From contig DMES01000018.1 in NCBI GenBank assembly GCA_003450815.1, forward strand, positions 1-50,657: a stretch of 50,657 nucleotides of DNA, in the 5' to 3' direction. This document shows positions 1 to 8,399 of this stretch, one piece after another. Origin of the DNA: Elusimicrobiota bacterium (lineage in GTDB: Bacteria; Elusimicrobiota; Elusimicrobia; Elusimicrobiales; UBA9959). The notes below the pieces were generated by a model that made no database searches, was not told where the DNA came from, and saw nothing but the letters and a program-made list of their open reading frames with translations. The position numbers were made by a program, and so were the translations under genes. How positions within the stretch are numbered: position 1 is the stretch's first letter; each line of letters opens with the position of its first letter.

Positions 1-173
1 AAATTACGTGAGCTTCTGGGAAAAAACCTTGCTTTTTTGCCGAGTTCCGGAGTTGGCGGAAGACCCCGTGCTTCTTCTGATAAAACCCGGTCCCGGAGCG
101 CTCGAGAAACCCTCCATCGGCTCCACGATAAAATTTCATTAGAAGTAAAAAATGTGAAAGTCGGAGATGTAAG

Positions 174-1337
174 CTATACAGAGCTGGAATATTTGCCTGC
201 TTTCAATGTGATTAGCTCCGAGGTTTCCAGCTCAAAAAGGGCCGCTCCCGCGCGCTGAACGCTCCAGGCTGAAGCGCCCGGCAGCCCCGCCATGGAAAGC
301 TTCAGCACCACTTCATCGGCGCAAAGGCCATCGGGCGAGTCTTTGACCACCACCCATACCGCGTTGGCGTCTTCCGACAGTGTTTTTAATACCCCGGCGC
401 CGCCATCACCCGCCGGTTTCAAAAGCGCGGAGGTTTTAAGACCGAAAAGAGCTTCCGGGGGAAAACTTGAGATAATATCCAAAGCGTCCTCAGCTGGCGC
501 GGCTCCATTCTTGATAAGGTAATTTGGCCCCCTGCTTACCGGGCAATCCACCTGCCCCGGTACCGCCAGCACCTCCCTTCCCTGCTCAAGAGCCGCACGC
601 GCGGTAATAAGCGCTCCGGATTTAAAATCGCCCTCCACCACCACCACGGCGCGGGAAAGCCCCGATATCACCCGGTTGCGCCTTGGGAAACTTACAGGCA
701 GCGCGCCCGCCCCCATGGGGAATTCAGAAAAAATGGCTCCGCCTTTTTCAATTATTTTACTGGCAAGCCGGGTATTCTCTCGCGGATAACAAATATTCAA
801 ACCCGTGCCGATAACAGCCCAGGTAACGCCGCCCGCCTTAAGCGCGGCCTCGTGGGCGGCTGTGTCTATACCGCGCGCGAGCCCGCTTACCACGGTAACC
901 CCGGCGCCGCAAAGCTCGCACGCAAGCCGCGAAGCGATTCTCAGTCCGTAATTTGTGGCTTTGCGCGTGCCCACCACGCCCGCAGCGGGCGCCGCAGTGC
1001 TGAACTGCCCTTTTACATAAAGAACAAGGGGCGGATCATAAATATCTTTCAGTAATTCCGGGTATTCAGGGTCAAGCGCGGTTAAAGCGCGCGCCCCGGC
1101 CTTTAGGACAAGTTCAAGCTCTTTAGCCGGGTCAAAAACCTTTGTTTCTCTTACAAAACGCTCAGCGGTTTCAAGGCTAAGTCCGCCGTCCGATGATATT
1201 TCAGCAGGGGTTTTGGAAAGTATTTCACGCGCTCCGCCGTAAAACGCGATAAGGCGAAGCGCCCAATCGCTTCTAAGGCAGGAAAAAGCGTTTATCTTTA
1301 TTCGGGCAAGTTTTTCTTCGTCAGTTGAAACAGACAT
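174..1337 (-). CDS. dprA: DNA-processing protein DprA
   Basis: DprA (Smf) binds incoming single-stranded DNA in the cytoplasm and loads RecA during natural transformation. The 387-residue product has the usual three parts: an N-terminal helix-hairpin-helix/SAM-like stretch (about residues 10-75), a Rossmann-like core with GVVGTRKATNYG near residue 120, VVSGLARGIDTAAH near 150 and the FPRRNRVISGLS and SGALITARAALEQGR blocks, and a C-terminal winged-helix-like segment (DGLCADEVVLKLS). Length is typical. The ATG at 1337 follows the palindromic element at 1424-1547. With comM downstream in the window it suggests competence capacity, though no DNA-uptake pilus genes are seen here. Confidence 0.96.
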   Translation of the reverse strand: MSVSTDEEKLARIKINAFSCLRSDWALRLIAFYGGAREILSKTPAEISSDGGLSLETAERFVRETKVFDPAKELELVLKAGARALTALDPEYPELLKDIYDPPLVLYVKGQFSTAAPAAGVVGTRKATNYGLRIASRLACELCGAGVTVVSGLARGIDTAAHEAALKAGGVTWAVIGTGLNICYPRENTRLASKIIEKGGAIFSEFPMGAGALPVSFPRRNRVISGLSRAVVVVEGDFKSGALITARAALEQGREVLAVPGQVDCPVSRGPNYLIKNGAAPAEDALDIISSFPPEALFGLKTSALLKPAGDGGAGVLKTLSEDANAVWVVVKDSPDGLCADEVVLKLSMAGLPGASAWSVQRAGAALFELETSELITLKAGKYSSSV

Positions 1338-1423
1338 GTTGCCCCTAATTGCGAATAAGACAAATAGCTATGAATAAGACGAATAACCACACCCGCAAGA
1401 TTAGTGTTATTCGTTGTAATTAG

Positions 1424-1547
1424 TTCTACAGCCGCACTTTTTTTGTAGTGGCAAAGCTCGCTTTGCCCTTTTACGCAGAGCAAGCTCTGCAACTACGCAG
1501 ACATGTGAGAGAGCCATCGGTTTATCTCGTAAAGCGCGGCTGTAGAA
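1424..1547. repeat. MITE-like nested palindromic element
   Basis: A 12-bp perfect inverted repeat (TTCTACAGCCGC at 1424-1435, complement at 1536-1547) encloses two further hairpins, GGCAAAG/CTTTGCC at 1450-1467 and GCAGAGC/GCTCTGC at 1475-1490, themselves bracketed by GTAGT/ACTAC. Similar ATTCGTT-containing sequence lies just outside both ends. No coding potential is seen. It resembles a non-autonomous miniature element or a structured intergenic repeat between the LysM gene and dprA. Confidence 0.6.
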
Positions 1548-1563
1548 TTAGTATCATTCGTTA

Positions 1564-2475
1564 TTATTTTTTCTTCACCAACAGCCCCTTGCTCATGGAT
1601 GTTGAAGCATCAATCACCTTTGCCCTTACCGTGACGCCTTCAACGCTTAAAACCTCAAGCATGCCAGCGCGCTGCAATTCAAAACCCTGCCTTTCACCTT
1701 TTTTGTCAAAAGCGGTAGCTCCTTTAAGGTAAGCCTCAAGGTAATCGCCTTTTTTTACCAGGCCTTCTGAACTCAATTCCACTACCACCGTTTCACCACT
1801 GAAGGAGAGTCCATCCTCCGATTCGTCCTCAGCGAGGGATTTAGCGGTTATAACACCGTCCTCGTGCCAGTTATCACCAGCAACTTTTACGCTGGAGCTC
1901 CATTCCTTCTGGTCCCTTGGCATCTCTTCAGAAAGATCCCCGTTTTTAAAAAGCTGTTCGAGGTAATCTCCGGACTGCATAACTGCCGCTTTTGCGGTTT
2001 TTCCGGTATTTGTATGCGGGGGAACGGAGGAATCCTGTCCGGTTATAATTTCGGAAGACTCCAGCCCCGGCTCCATTACAGTTTCATCTTCGGCTATAAC
2101 AGGTTCATTTTTTACGGCCGGCTTAATTTCTTCGGTTATATCCGGTATTTCCAGTTCGCTTTTGGGATAAATCCGGTCAGGATTATTTACAGTGCTCATA
2201 TTGGCGTTATAAATTTTGCCCCATTTGAAAGGATCGCCGTAATATTTCCGGGAAAGATCCCAAAGCGTATCCCCACGCGCCACAATATGCCGCTTATTAA
2301 CCGCAAAACCGCCCCCGGCTTCAGGCTCAATTGCGGCGTCCAACTGGATATCAGACGCAGGGCTTGCGGCAACCGGGACAGCGGCTGTTTTTTCCGATTT
2401 TTCTGTTTTTGAAACCTGGGCATTAAGCCCAGCGCATAAAACGCACAAAAACACCGCAAAAGTGATTTTTTTCAT
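1564..2475 (-). CDS. secreted LysM-domain protein
   Basis: A 303-residue protein with an N-terminal signal peptide (MKKITFAVFLCVLCAGLNAQ). One LysM domain follows at about residues 62-112 (RHIVARGDTLWDLSRKYYGD, then IYPKSELEIPD), a fold that binds peptidoglycan glycan. After a low-complexity acidic middle region, the C-terminal 90 residues (GETVVVELSSEGLVKKGDYLEAYLKG) look like a beta-rich domain of the kind found in flagellar or LPS-associated periplasmic proteins. It most likely acts at the cell wall in the periplasm. The exact function is unknown. Confidence 0.85.
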   Translation of the reverse strand: MKKITFAVFLCVLCAGLNAQVSKTEKSEKTAAVPVAASPASDIQLDAAIEPEAGGGFAVNKRHIVARGDTLWDLSRKYYGDPFKWGKIYNANMSTVNNPDRIYPKSELEIPDITEEIKPAVKNEPVIAEDETVMEPGLESSEIITGQDSSVPPHTNTGKTAKAAVMQSGDYLEQLFKNGDLSEEMPRDQKEWSSSVKVAGDNWHEDGVITAKSLAEDESEDGLSFSGETVVVELSSEGLVKKGDYLEAYLKGATAFDKKGERQGFELQRAGMLEVLSVEGVTVRAKVIDASTSMSKGLLVKKK

Positions 2476-2520
2476 TTAACCTCCGCATAATTTCGGTATA
2501 CATACGAATAAAATGTCGAA

Positions 2521-2908
2521 TTGTTACACCTTCCACATCATGCGTTTTTTCCACACCGTCGGCTTTATGGAATAATCTATCCTCTGCAAAGACCCTTAAA
2601 TCCCGCATATCCCAAGGTTTTAACCACCCTAGGCAACCATATCCACAAGCGCCGGCTTGATTTGGGACTGTCCCAAGGCCAAGTTAGCCAAATACTTGGT
2701 GTAGGTAAAGAAAGCGTCTACAATTGGGAAACTGGCAAAAACGCCCCAGAAGTCCGGTTTATTCCAAAGATCTATAACTTCCTTGGCTATGTCCCCTATA
2801 TTAGATATACCTTTATTATGTCAAAAAATCAGGCTCTGGCGCGAATCTTTGGGACTTTCACAGAGAGAATTGGCCGAACAGTCAGGGGTTTGCATGGTAA
2901 TATCCTAA
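2521..2908 (+). pseudogene. frameshifted XRE-family helix-turn-helix regulator remnant
   Basis: Frame one reads TLGNHIHKRRLDLGLSQGQV, an XRE helix-turn-helix core, through YNWETGKNAPEVRFIPKIYN to FLGYVP. At the CCCC run near 2792-2795 the frame breaks. One base later the reading frame continues as ILDIPLLCQKIRLWRESLGL and SQRELAEQSGV before a stop at 2906-2908. Removing one C restores a single protein with two HTH-like segments. A weak TTG at 2521 is the first possible start; the recognisable homology begins near 2600. It abuts the 3' end of the convergent gene at 2905, so it is probably a decayed regulator at the edge of the A+T-rich island. Confidence 0.7.
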
Positions 2909-4131
2909 AAATGAGGATTTGGGTTAAACGGCGGCGTCCACTCCCCGCCACCTCCGCCTCCACCACCAGAGTGACCACCATCTCCATCATCATTACCACC
3001 AGAGGGTGGTTGCGGTTGTGGCTGTGGATGCGGGGGCTGGGGTTGCGGTTGCGGCCCCGGCTGCGGTTGAGGTAGTGGATAAGGCTGTGGAGCAGGAGGG
3101 TTTACCACTGCCGGGGGTTTGGAAGGAAACCATGCTTGATACTTTGGCTCTATTTCCTTGATAAAGTCTGTAATGCCACGTATATATTTCAAATCTTGGC
3201 CATTTATCGCGGTTGGAACTGGGTAGCTGTAATAAAAAGCTATTAATCGGCGCACAGCAGCTATTCCAGTATCACCTTGTTTTAAAAAAGTGGCGATTAT
3301 TTCTGCTGCCGAATACTTTTTCCCCTTAATCATTATAGAATAATTTGGGTCGGGCTTAGGCCCTCCATTTTTCCAACGATATACAGAAAGGATAAATTCT
3401 ATCCCAACAGAATTATCTGAGCGTATTTTGCCCGATCGAAGAAGCTCATCATATATCATCAAGTGCGTAGAAACCGCTTTAAACTCCGTATAATACGACA
3501 TAAATCCATCGTAAGCCTCTCCAAGCGTTCTGTTGTCCTGGACATGGGACAATTCATGCAAAACAAAGGTCGAAATATATGCGGGAGGATTTTTAGATAA
3601 CAACTCTTTGTCCAGGCACAGAATCATTTTCCCATTGACCCTGCTGGGCGGCGGCACAGCGGCATCAGGGTCCCCATTATTGTATTTTATAGAAAGCAAT
3701 GTTTCTAATGGCTCCGGTAAATGATATTTTAAATCTCTCGACGTTATTTGGATTTTAGCTGATTGGAAATCATCCCATGAACACCCAGACATCTTCACCG
3801 ACTTACAGAATTCTTCCCCAATTTTACTTCCATTCAAAATATCTAAAGCTTGCCTTATCTTAATCTCCTCACCTTTTGTCGGCGGAACACCAAGCTCTTT
3901 TAAATAATCCATCGTTATGTCATTAGTCACGCCACGAAGCACCTGGGAAGCAAGGGGTGTAATTGGGACATCGGAATTATACGGTAAAGTGGTTCTTGCT
4001 AAAGGCATGCCCCCTTTCCCGTCGAAACCTCTGCCAGATATCAGTTGCGATAGGGCATTTTCATCCTGTATCTGGCAATATATGTTTGTTCCCCCCAAAA
4101 AAAACAACGATATTAAAAAAAATCTATTCAT
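2905..4131 (-). CDS. secreted HELSH (putative metalloprotease-like) protein with Pro/Gln/Gly-rich tail
   Basis: Starting at the ATG at 4131 (a GTG at 4152 is an alternative), the protein has about 408 residues with signal peptide MNRFFLISLFFLGGTNIYCQ. Near residue 195 it has an HExxH motif (FVLHELSHVQDNR), typical of zinc metalloproteases, followed 20-30 residues on by Glu/Tyr-rich sequence (YYTEFKAVSTH) that could supply a third ligand. The last 80 residues are low complexity: Pro-Gln repeats, an Asp/Gly patch and eight consecutive glycines. No known family is recognised. The gene is visibly A+T-richer than its neighbours and ends within the XRE remnant. Confidence 0.75.
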   Translation of the reverse strand: MNRFFLISLFFLGGTNIYCQIQDENALSQLISGRGFDGKGGMPLARTTLPYNSDVPITPLASQVLRGVTNDITMDYLKELGVPPTKGEEIKIRQALDILNGSKIGEEFCKSVKMSGCSWDDFQSAKIQITSRDLKYHLPEPLETLLSIKYNNGDPDAAVPPPSRVNGKMILCLDKELLSKNPPAYISTFVLHELSHVQDNRTLGEAYDGFMSYYTEFKAVSTHLMIYDELLRSGKIRSDNSVGIEFILSVYRWKNGGPKPDPNYSIMIKGKKYSAAEIIATFLKQGDTGIAAVRRLIAFYYSYPVPTAINGQDLKYIRGITDFIKEIEPKYQAWFPSKPPAVVNPPAPQPYPLPQPQPGPQPQPQPPHPQPQPQPPSGGNDDGDGGHSGGGGGGGGEWTPPFNPNPHF

Positions 4132-4187
4132 AAATTGTTGCCACAAAATCACTCAATTGCTTGCATCTGACCTTTTGTCGTTTTAAG

Positions 4188-4376
4188 TCAGTGATTTACA
4201 ACCTCGGAGCGCCCTATGTAGGGTGATTCGGTTATATATCGCTTATTAAAATAACCGTGCCTCAATAACCCGACAATAAGCGCTAGCAACAGACTTAATG
4301 ATAATAAAATGCCAAGTTTAACCTTTATTCTATTCGCCTTGTACCATTCAAAAGCTTTCTGTGTGTTTTCATCCAT
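4188..4376 (-). CDS. small single-pass membrane protein
   Basis: A 62-residue ORF with a charged N-terminus (MDENTQKAFEWYKANRIKVK), one strong hydrophobic segment (LGILLSLSLLLALIVGLL) and a short polar C-terminus. It lies between the HELSH protein gene and a 36-codon ORF in the same direction, suggesting a co-transcribed set. No family is recognised. The membrane segment and the spacing are the support for a real gene. Confidence 0.5.
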   Translation of the reverse strand: MDENTQKAFEWYKANRIKVKLGILLSLSLLLALIVGLLRHGYFNKRYITESPYIGRSEVVNH

Positions 4377-4416
4377 ACTTTAATTACCCAATAACCTTTT
4401 TTAGATTTGCATCCAA

Positions 4417-4527
4417 TTAGTGCAGCAGAAAAGCAATGACAACTATCATAGATATTATCAGCACATTTAAGACCCAATTCAGGATTCTGCATGAAAGATT
4501 ATTGTCGTTGTTATTTCCTGTGACCAT
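4417..4527 (-). CDS. 36-residue single-pass membrane peptide
   Basis: An ATG at 4527 follows the stop codon of the secreted protein at 4536 by only a few bases, and the sequence AAAAAGGTGAG ending that gene provides a Shine-Dalgarno sequence about 8 nt upstream. The peptide has a polar Asn/Asp-rich head (MVTGNNNDNNLSCR) and a hydrophobic tail (VLNVLIISMIVVIAFLLH). It ends at TAA 4417-4419. The well-placed ribosome binding site favours translation. Function is unknown. Confidence 0.5.
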   Translation of the reverse strand: MVTGNNNDNNLSCRILNWVLNVLIISMIVVIAFLLH

Positions 4528-4535
4528 AGTTGTTC

Positions 4536-5441
4536 TCACCTTTTTACATCCGGAATTGTTGTCTGCAAATTGCCGGAGGATATTGCGTAAGTTCTTGCCC
4601 TGTTAAGCATAGCTTCGCCCACTTCCTCCGAAGTCATCGGCCGGATTTGCCAGCTATTTTTCTGGTCAGGTGATAAAATGAAGGCGAGACGTAAGGCAAG
4701 TGAATAGGCAATCGGTTTATAGTTTATGTTACTGGGTTCTTGCTTATAGAGTTCAATAAAGTCTTGCGGCAAATTTGTGGTGTAATACAGCGGCGTGTTT
4801 GTTGTCGCAACAAACCCAAAACGGTGTACTCCATTCCATAAATATTGCGGGACAAGACAATACTTCGTACCAAGATGGGTTGAACAATTACCTGAAGCAT
4901 AGGATGTCCAACTTGCAACCAGATCACTGTATTGAATTGTTGCCTGTTCAGATGTATTCTTGTTATTTTGAATCTCAACTGTTTGCCCATTAAATATTAC
5001 CTGGACCTCGAGATCGCCAAACACAGATTTCATGTTTTGTCCAACGGAATAATATGGACAGATTATATTCGCGGTCCAATCGTACACGGTCACTACGGTC
5101 TCAGTTTTATATGTCTGAGTGTATGAGTCAAAATTACCGCGTATAAATCCAAGTTTCGCTACAAGCGTATGGCCGCTGAATTGGCGGCTTACACCCCCAT
5201 TAATAAGCAAATTATCTCCCGTTGCATCCCAGCCAACGAATTCCGGGGCAACTGGGACTTCTGTATTGGCGGCAAGAGAAATGGCTTCTTGACCAGTTCC
5301 TTTTAAATAAGTTTTTATTTCGTTCAGCATAGAACCAGACTGATTTTGGAAATCAGCGGCACTTACTTTCGGCATCCCAGACATAATCCCCCAGACAGCC
5401 AATAAAATATGTGTCCATATTTTACTGTAATGTTTTTTCAT
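4536..5441 (-). CDS. secreted protein of unknown function
   Basis: A 301-residue product with a signal peptide (MKKHYSKIWTHILLAVWGIM, cleavage probably after VSA near residue 28). The mature part is rich in Thr, Asn, Tyr and beta-prone stretches (TVYDWTANIICPYYSVGQNM), with Cys pairs such as GNCSTHLGTKYC that could form disulfides. I recognise no family. It is the first gene of an A+T-rich set running to 2905 and is preceded by AGAGGAATTGAAACA as ribosome binding region and by a terminator-like hairpin at 5479-5515, which would have to be read through or bypassed. Confidence 0.7.
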   Translation of the reverse strand: MKKHYSKIWTHILLAVWGIMSGMPKVSAADFQNQSGSMLNEIKTYLKGTGQEAISLAANTEVPVAPEFVGWDATGDNLLINGGVSRQFSGHTLVAKLGFIRGNFDSYTQTYKTETVVTVYDWTANIICPYYSVGQNMKSVFGDLEVQVIFNGQTVEIQNNKNTSEQATIQYSDLVASWTSYASGNCSTHLGTKYCLVPQYLWNGVHRFGFVATTNTPLYYTTNLPQDFIELYKQEPSNINYKPIAYSLALRLAFILSPDQKNSWQIRPMTSEEVGEAMLNRARTYAISSGNLQTTIPDVKR

Positions 5442-5478
5442 TGTTTCAATTCCTCTATTTCTTGCCCATTTTCAACCC

Positions 5479-5515
5479 AAAAAAAAGGAAAGCAAATTAA
5501 TTAATTTTGCTTTCC
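5479..5515 (-). terminator. rho-independent terminator in the leader of the secreted-protein gene
   Basis: On the minus strand GGAAAGCAAA pairs with TTTGCTTTCC around an ATTAATTA core, immediately followed by eight T residues. It lies about 40 nt upstream of the gene starting at 5441 and about 180 nt downstream of the comM stop. It may end comM transcription, or act as an attenuator for the downstream island genes. Confidence 0.75.
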
Positions 5516-5695
5516 CTGGATACACCCGGTTACGGCTGGGTCGTGGATACTCTGGCGCCAATTCGCCAAATTACAAGGAAGTACACCAATAGGATAGCTA
5601 ACGCAACTTAATATAGGAAGGGTCCTTGTGCCCATATACATCTGGGCCCTAATTATTCCGACCACTGCGGTAGAAGGAAACCTGTGACCTGTAAC

Positions 5696-7234
5696 TTATC
5701 TCAGCCCCGACAGCTCCGAGGCCCTGTCAAGCAGGCGATATTGCACGGCTTCTATTATATGCTCCCGTTTAATTTCGGCAACGCCTTCCAGATCCGCTAT
5801 GGTCCTTGAAATCTTTAAAATTTTATCCAGCGAGCGGGCCGAAAAACCCAGTTTGTTCATGGCCATTTCAAGCACGGATGAAGCTCCTTCCGGAACGCAG
5901 CAATATTCGCGTATTTCCGAGACGCCCATGAAAGCGTTGGCCCTTGTTTTTGAAACAGCGAAGCGCTCGCACTGTATGTTAATGGCTTTAAGCACCCGCT
6001 CCGCTATGGTCCGCGAACTTTCACCTTTGGGGATGGCTTCCCAGTCGGCATACTGTATTGCGGAAAGCTGTATATGCAGATCTATTCGGTCAAGCACCGG
6101 TCCTGAAATCTTGCCCCTGTATTTGTGCACCTGCAAAGGCGTGCAGGCGCATCCCTTGGTGGGATGGCCAAGGTAGCCGCACGGGCAGGGGTTCATGGCG
6201 GCAATCAGCAGAAAGCGCGCGGGATAGACTACCGTTTCCTTGACGCGTGACACTGTTACTTTCCAGGCCTCAAGCGGCTCGCGCAGCGCTTCTATAGCCG
6301 GCCGTGAGAACTCCGCAAATTCGTCTAAAAACAACACCCCGTTGTGCGCCAGCGACACTTCACCCGGCCTCGGGTTTGAGCCGCCGCCTATAAGCGCGGC
6401 ATCCGAAATGGTGTGATGCGGCTCCCTGAACGGGCGCTCGCTTATCAGGCGAGAGCCCTTAACCAGGCCGCTCGCGGAATAAATTTTGGTGGTTTCAAGT
6501 TTTTCCTCAAAACTGAGCTCGGGCAAAAGCCCGCCGAAGCGGCGCGCCAGCATGCTTTTACCTGAGCCCGGAGGCCCCACCATAATGACATTATGAAAGC
6601 CGGCAGCCGCTATCTCCAGGGCGCGTTTGGCGAAAACCTGATTTTTAACTTCAGAAAGATCTCCCGGGCAATTTTCCGCGCGCGGCGCCGTATCCGCCGA
6701 GCAGGCTTTCAGAGGGCAGGTACCGTTAACATAAGCCGCCGCTTCCTTAAGGTTCTCCGCGTGTAAACATTCAATACCCGAGGCCGCGGCCTCATGAGCG
6801 TTGCCTGCCGGCACTATAACCGTTTTTACGGCTGTTTTTTTAAGTGAAACCAGCATAGGCAGCACGCCGGCCACGGGCCGCAGGCTGCCGTCAAGCGCCA
6901 GCTCCCCTATGAACACCAGACTTTCAAGTTTTTCAAGAGCGTGCTTCTCAATTCCGCCGGAAGCCGCAAGCACTCCCAGCGCTATGGGCAGGTCAAAATG
7001 AGTGCCTGATTTTTTTAGTTCCGCCGGGGAAAGGTTCACAGTAATTCTTTTTGAGGGAAAGTCAAAACCGGAATTTCGCACGGCGGCTATCACCCTGTCT
7101 TTGGACTCTTTTACGGCGGCGTCAGGCAGCCCGACCACGGCATACGCCGGCAGCCCCGCGGCAATGTCCACCTCGGCGCTTACATCAAAGCCGTCTATGC
7201 CCCGAAGGGCGAGGGTTCGTATTTTGGCCAGCAT
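5696..7234 (-). CDS. comM: YifB/ComM-family Mg-chelatase-like AAA+ ATPase
   Basis: ComM is a hexameric AAA+ helicase that promotes branch migration during integration of transforming DNA. The 512-residue length fits. The N-terminal ATP-dependent-protease-like S5 domain covers about residues 1-165. The chelatase-type AAA+ core follows, with Walker A GPPGSGKSMLARR, Walker B NGVLFLDEFAEF, and the family block NPCPCGYLGHPTKGC with conserved cysteines. The C-terminal Mg_chelatase_C region (SARSLDKILKISRTIADLEG) is complete. It pairs functionally with DprA at the left of the window. Confidence 0.96.
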   Translation of the reverse strand: MLAKIRTLALRGIDGFDVSAEVDIAAGLPAYAVVGLPDAAVKESKDRVIAAVRNSGFDFPSKRITVNLSPAELKKSGTHFDLPIALGVLAASGGIEKHALEKLESLVFIGELALDGSLRPVAGVLPMLVSLKKTAVKTVIVPAGNAHEAAASGIECLHAENLKEAAAYVNGTCPLKACSADTAPRAENCPGDLSEVKNQVFAKRALEIAAAGFHNVIMVGPPGSGKSMLARRFGGLLPELSFEEKLETTKIYSASGLVKGSRLISERPFREPHHTISDAALIGGGSNPRPGEVSLAHNGVLFLDEFAEFSRPAIEALREPLEAWKVTVSRVKETVVYPARFLLIAAMNPCPCGYLGHPTKGCACTPLQVHKYRGKISGPVLDRIDLHIQLSAIQYADWEAIPKGESSRTIAERVLKAINIQCERFAVSKTRANAFMGVSEIREYCCVPEGASSVLEMAMNKLGFSARSLDKILKISRTIADLEGVAEIKREHIIEAVQYRLLDRASELSGLR

Positions 7235-7239
7235 AATTC

Positions 7240-7376
7240 AAGTCACAGGCTGCAAGTCTCAGGTCACAAGTCTCAAGTCACAAGTAACTGTGCCAGAAAG
7301 TCGCAGAAAAGTATTTCCTGAGTTTTCCGTATATCCAATTTACAACTTGTGACTTGTGACCTGTGTCTTGTGACTC
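7240..7376. repeat. word-hairpin intergenic element (CAAGTCACAAG family)
   Basis: The left arm (7240-7288) is a run of CAAGTCACAGG- and CAAGTCTCAAG-type words. The right arm (7341-7376) is made of the complementary CTTGTGACTTGTGAC words. A spacer of about 50 nt separates them. The two arms can pair into a long imperfect hairpin filling the whole comM/csgG-like gap. Confidence 0.75.
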
Positions 7377-7380
7377 TCAC

Positions 7381-8322
7381 TTACTTCGCAAGGCGGCAGA
7401 TATCTTTCGCTTTGGCGCCCCCGCTCGCGGCGCGCGTCAGTCTGGCTATCGAGCAATCCCCTCCCTGGCCGCAATAGCGCTCCACTTCCACCGAGCCTAT
7501 ATATTCTTCCCTGTGGCCAATTACCAGATTGGAACCCGGGTCGCGTATTTCAGCGCCCTGATGGAAACAATCAAGTTTCATGCCGGTCTTAATACCGGAG
7601 TCCTGCCCGGCATTCAGGTAAAGCTCAGTGCCGGAAGCGTCAGCTACCATGCACGACCAGGCTTTTTTATTGAGCTGGCTGGCTATATTATCCACAAACT
7701 GCGCTATGGAAGCCCTCAGGGCCTCACCCTCAAGAGTTTCATCATAGCCGCCTTTCGTGCCCATGCCGAGGAAACTCTTTTTTTTGGACTTTGCCTGCCC
7801 CTTTCCGGAATCGGCCATTAAAACCTGCCCGCTTTGAGTATCTATCAAACGGATATCCACGGTAACATCAGCTACCTGCTGCTTTGACTGTGTTATAAGG
7901 TAATCGGACCCCTCCGTTTTTACTCCGAACTGCGATACGGCGCCGACCACTATGGCTTCAAGCCCCATTATTTTCCCCAACTGCACCGCCGTCTGGGAGT
8001 CTACGGTTCCCTGGGCCTGGAGCTTCTGCTCCTCCATTATTTTATTCATCTTGTCGCGTTCCACAACTATAAATTTGCCGGACTTTACAAGCTCGGTTAT
8101 CAGTATATCCGAGGCGGACCCTCCAAGGCGTCCCTGGCCGTAGGCGGATTTGTTTTCAAATTCCACCACTCCTATACGGCGTTTGGGCCCGGTGTATTGT
8201 GACTCAAGATGTTCTGTTTCGTTGGCGCTGACAGCCTGCTGCATTTTAACCGTTTTTGAAGGCGCGCAAGCGGCCGCGAGAATTACAAATCCGCTGAGCA
8301 CCACAAGTTTATTTTTTTTCAT
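7381..8322 (-). CDS. CsgG-family outer-membrane lipoprotein
   Basis: CsgG-family proteins form or assist envelope secretion/assembly complexes. The start is set at 8322 because GGAGGAG lies 4 nt upstream of that ATG; a longer frame to 8373 lacks such a site. The 313-residue product begins with a lipoprotein signal (MKKNKLVVLSGFVILAAAC). The CsgG domain follows: RIGVVEFENKSAYG, SDILITELVKSGKFIVVERD, LGKIMGLEAIVVGAVSQFG and DVTVDIRLIDTQSGQVL. A C-terminal extension (about residues 235-313) is cysteine-containing and less typical. It is the last of three adjacent lipoprotein genes (10187 to 7381), resembling the CsgG/DUF4810/GNA1162 sets of other Gram-negatives. Confidence 0.88.
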   Translation of the reverse strand: MKKNKLVVLSGFVILAAACAPSKTVKMQQAVSANETEHLESQYTGPKRRIGVVEFENKSAYGQGRLGGSASDILITELVKSGKFIVVERDKMNKIMEEQKLQAQGTVDSQTAVQLGKIMGLEAIVVGAVSQFGVKTEGSDYLITQSKQQVADVTVDIRLIDTQSGQVLMADSGKGQAKSKKKSFLGMGTKGGYDETLEGEALRASIAQFVDNIASQLNKKAWSCMVADASGTELYLNAGQDSGIKTGMKLDCFHQGAEIRDPGSNLVIGHREEYIGSVEVERYCGQGGDCSIARLTRAASGGAKAKDICRLAK

Positions 8323-8350
8323 GCTCTCCTCCAATGATTTCACGATCAGT

Positions 8351-8399
8351 ATTCCCAATTTTACGTTTTGCATTTTTCATTTTACACTTTGAACTTTCT
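8351..8399. repeat. one-armed A/T word repeat
   Basis: The stretch reads TTTTACG, TTTTGCA, TTTTTCA, TTTTACAC, TTTGAAC in tandem between the CsgG-like and GNA1162-like genes. A related run occurs at 22389-22419 before dnaK. No clear partner arm is seen here. Confidence 0.45.

Noticed and set aside
1..173. Possible start of a minus-strand gene after dprA
   Set aside because: An ATG near 139 opens a frame to the window edge, but it has no ribosome site and no recognisable product. topA often follows dprA but its N-terminal sequence is not present.
5516..5690. Known riboswitch (cyclic di-GMP type)
   Set aside because: A GGTTACGG-like string suggested GEMM, but the other conserved parts of that aptamer are not found.
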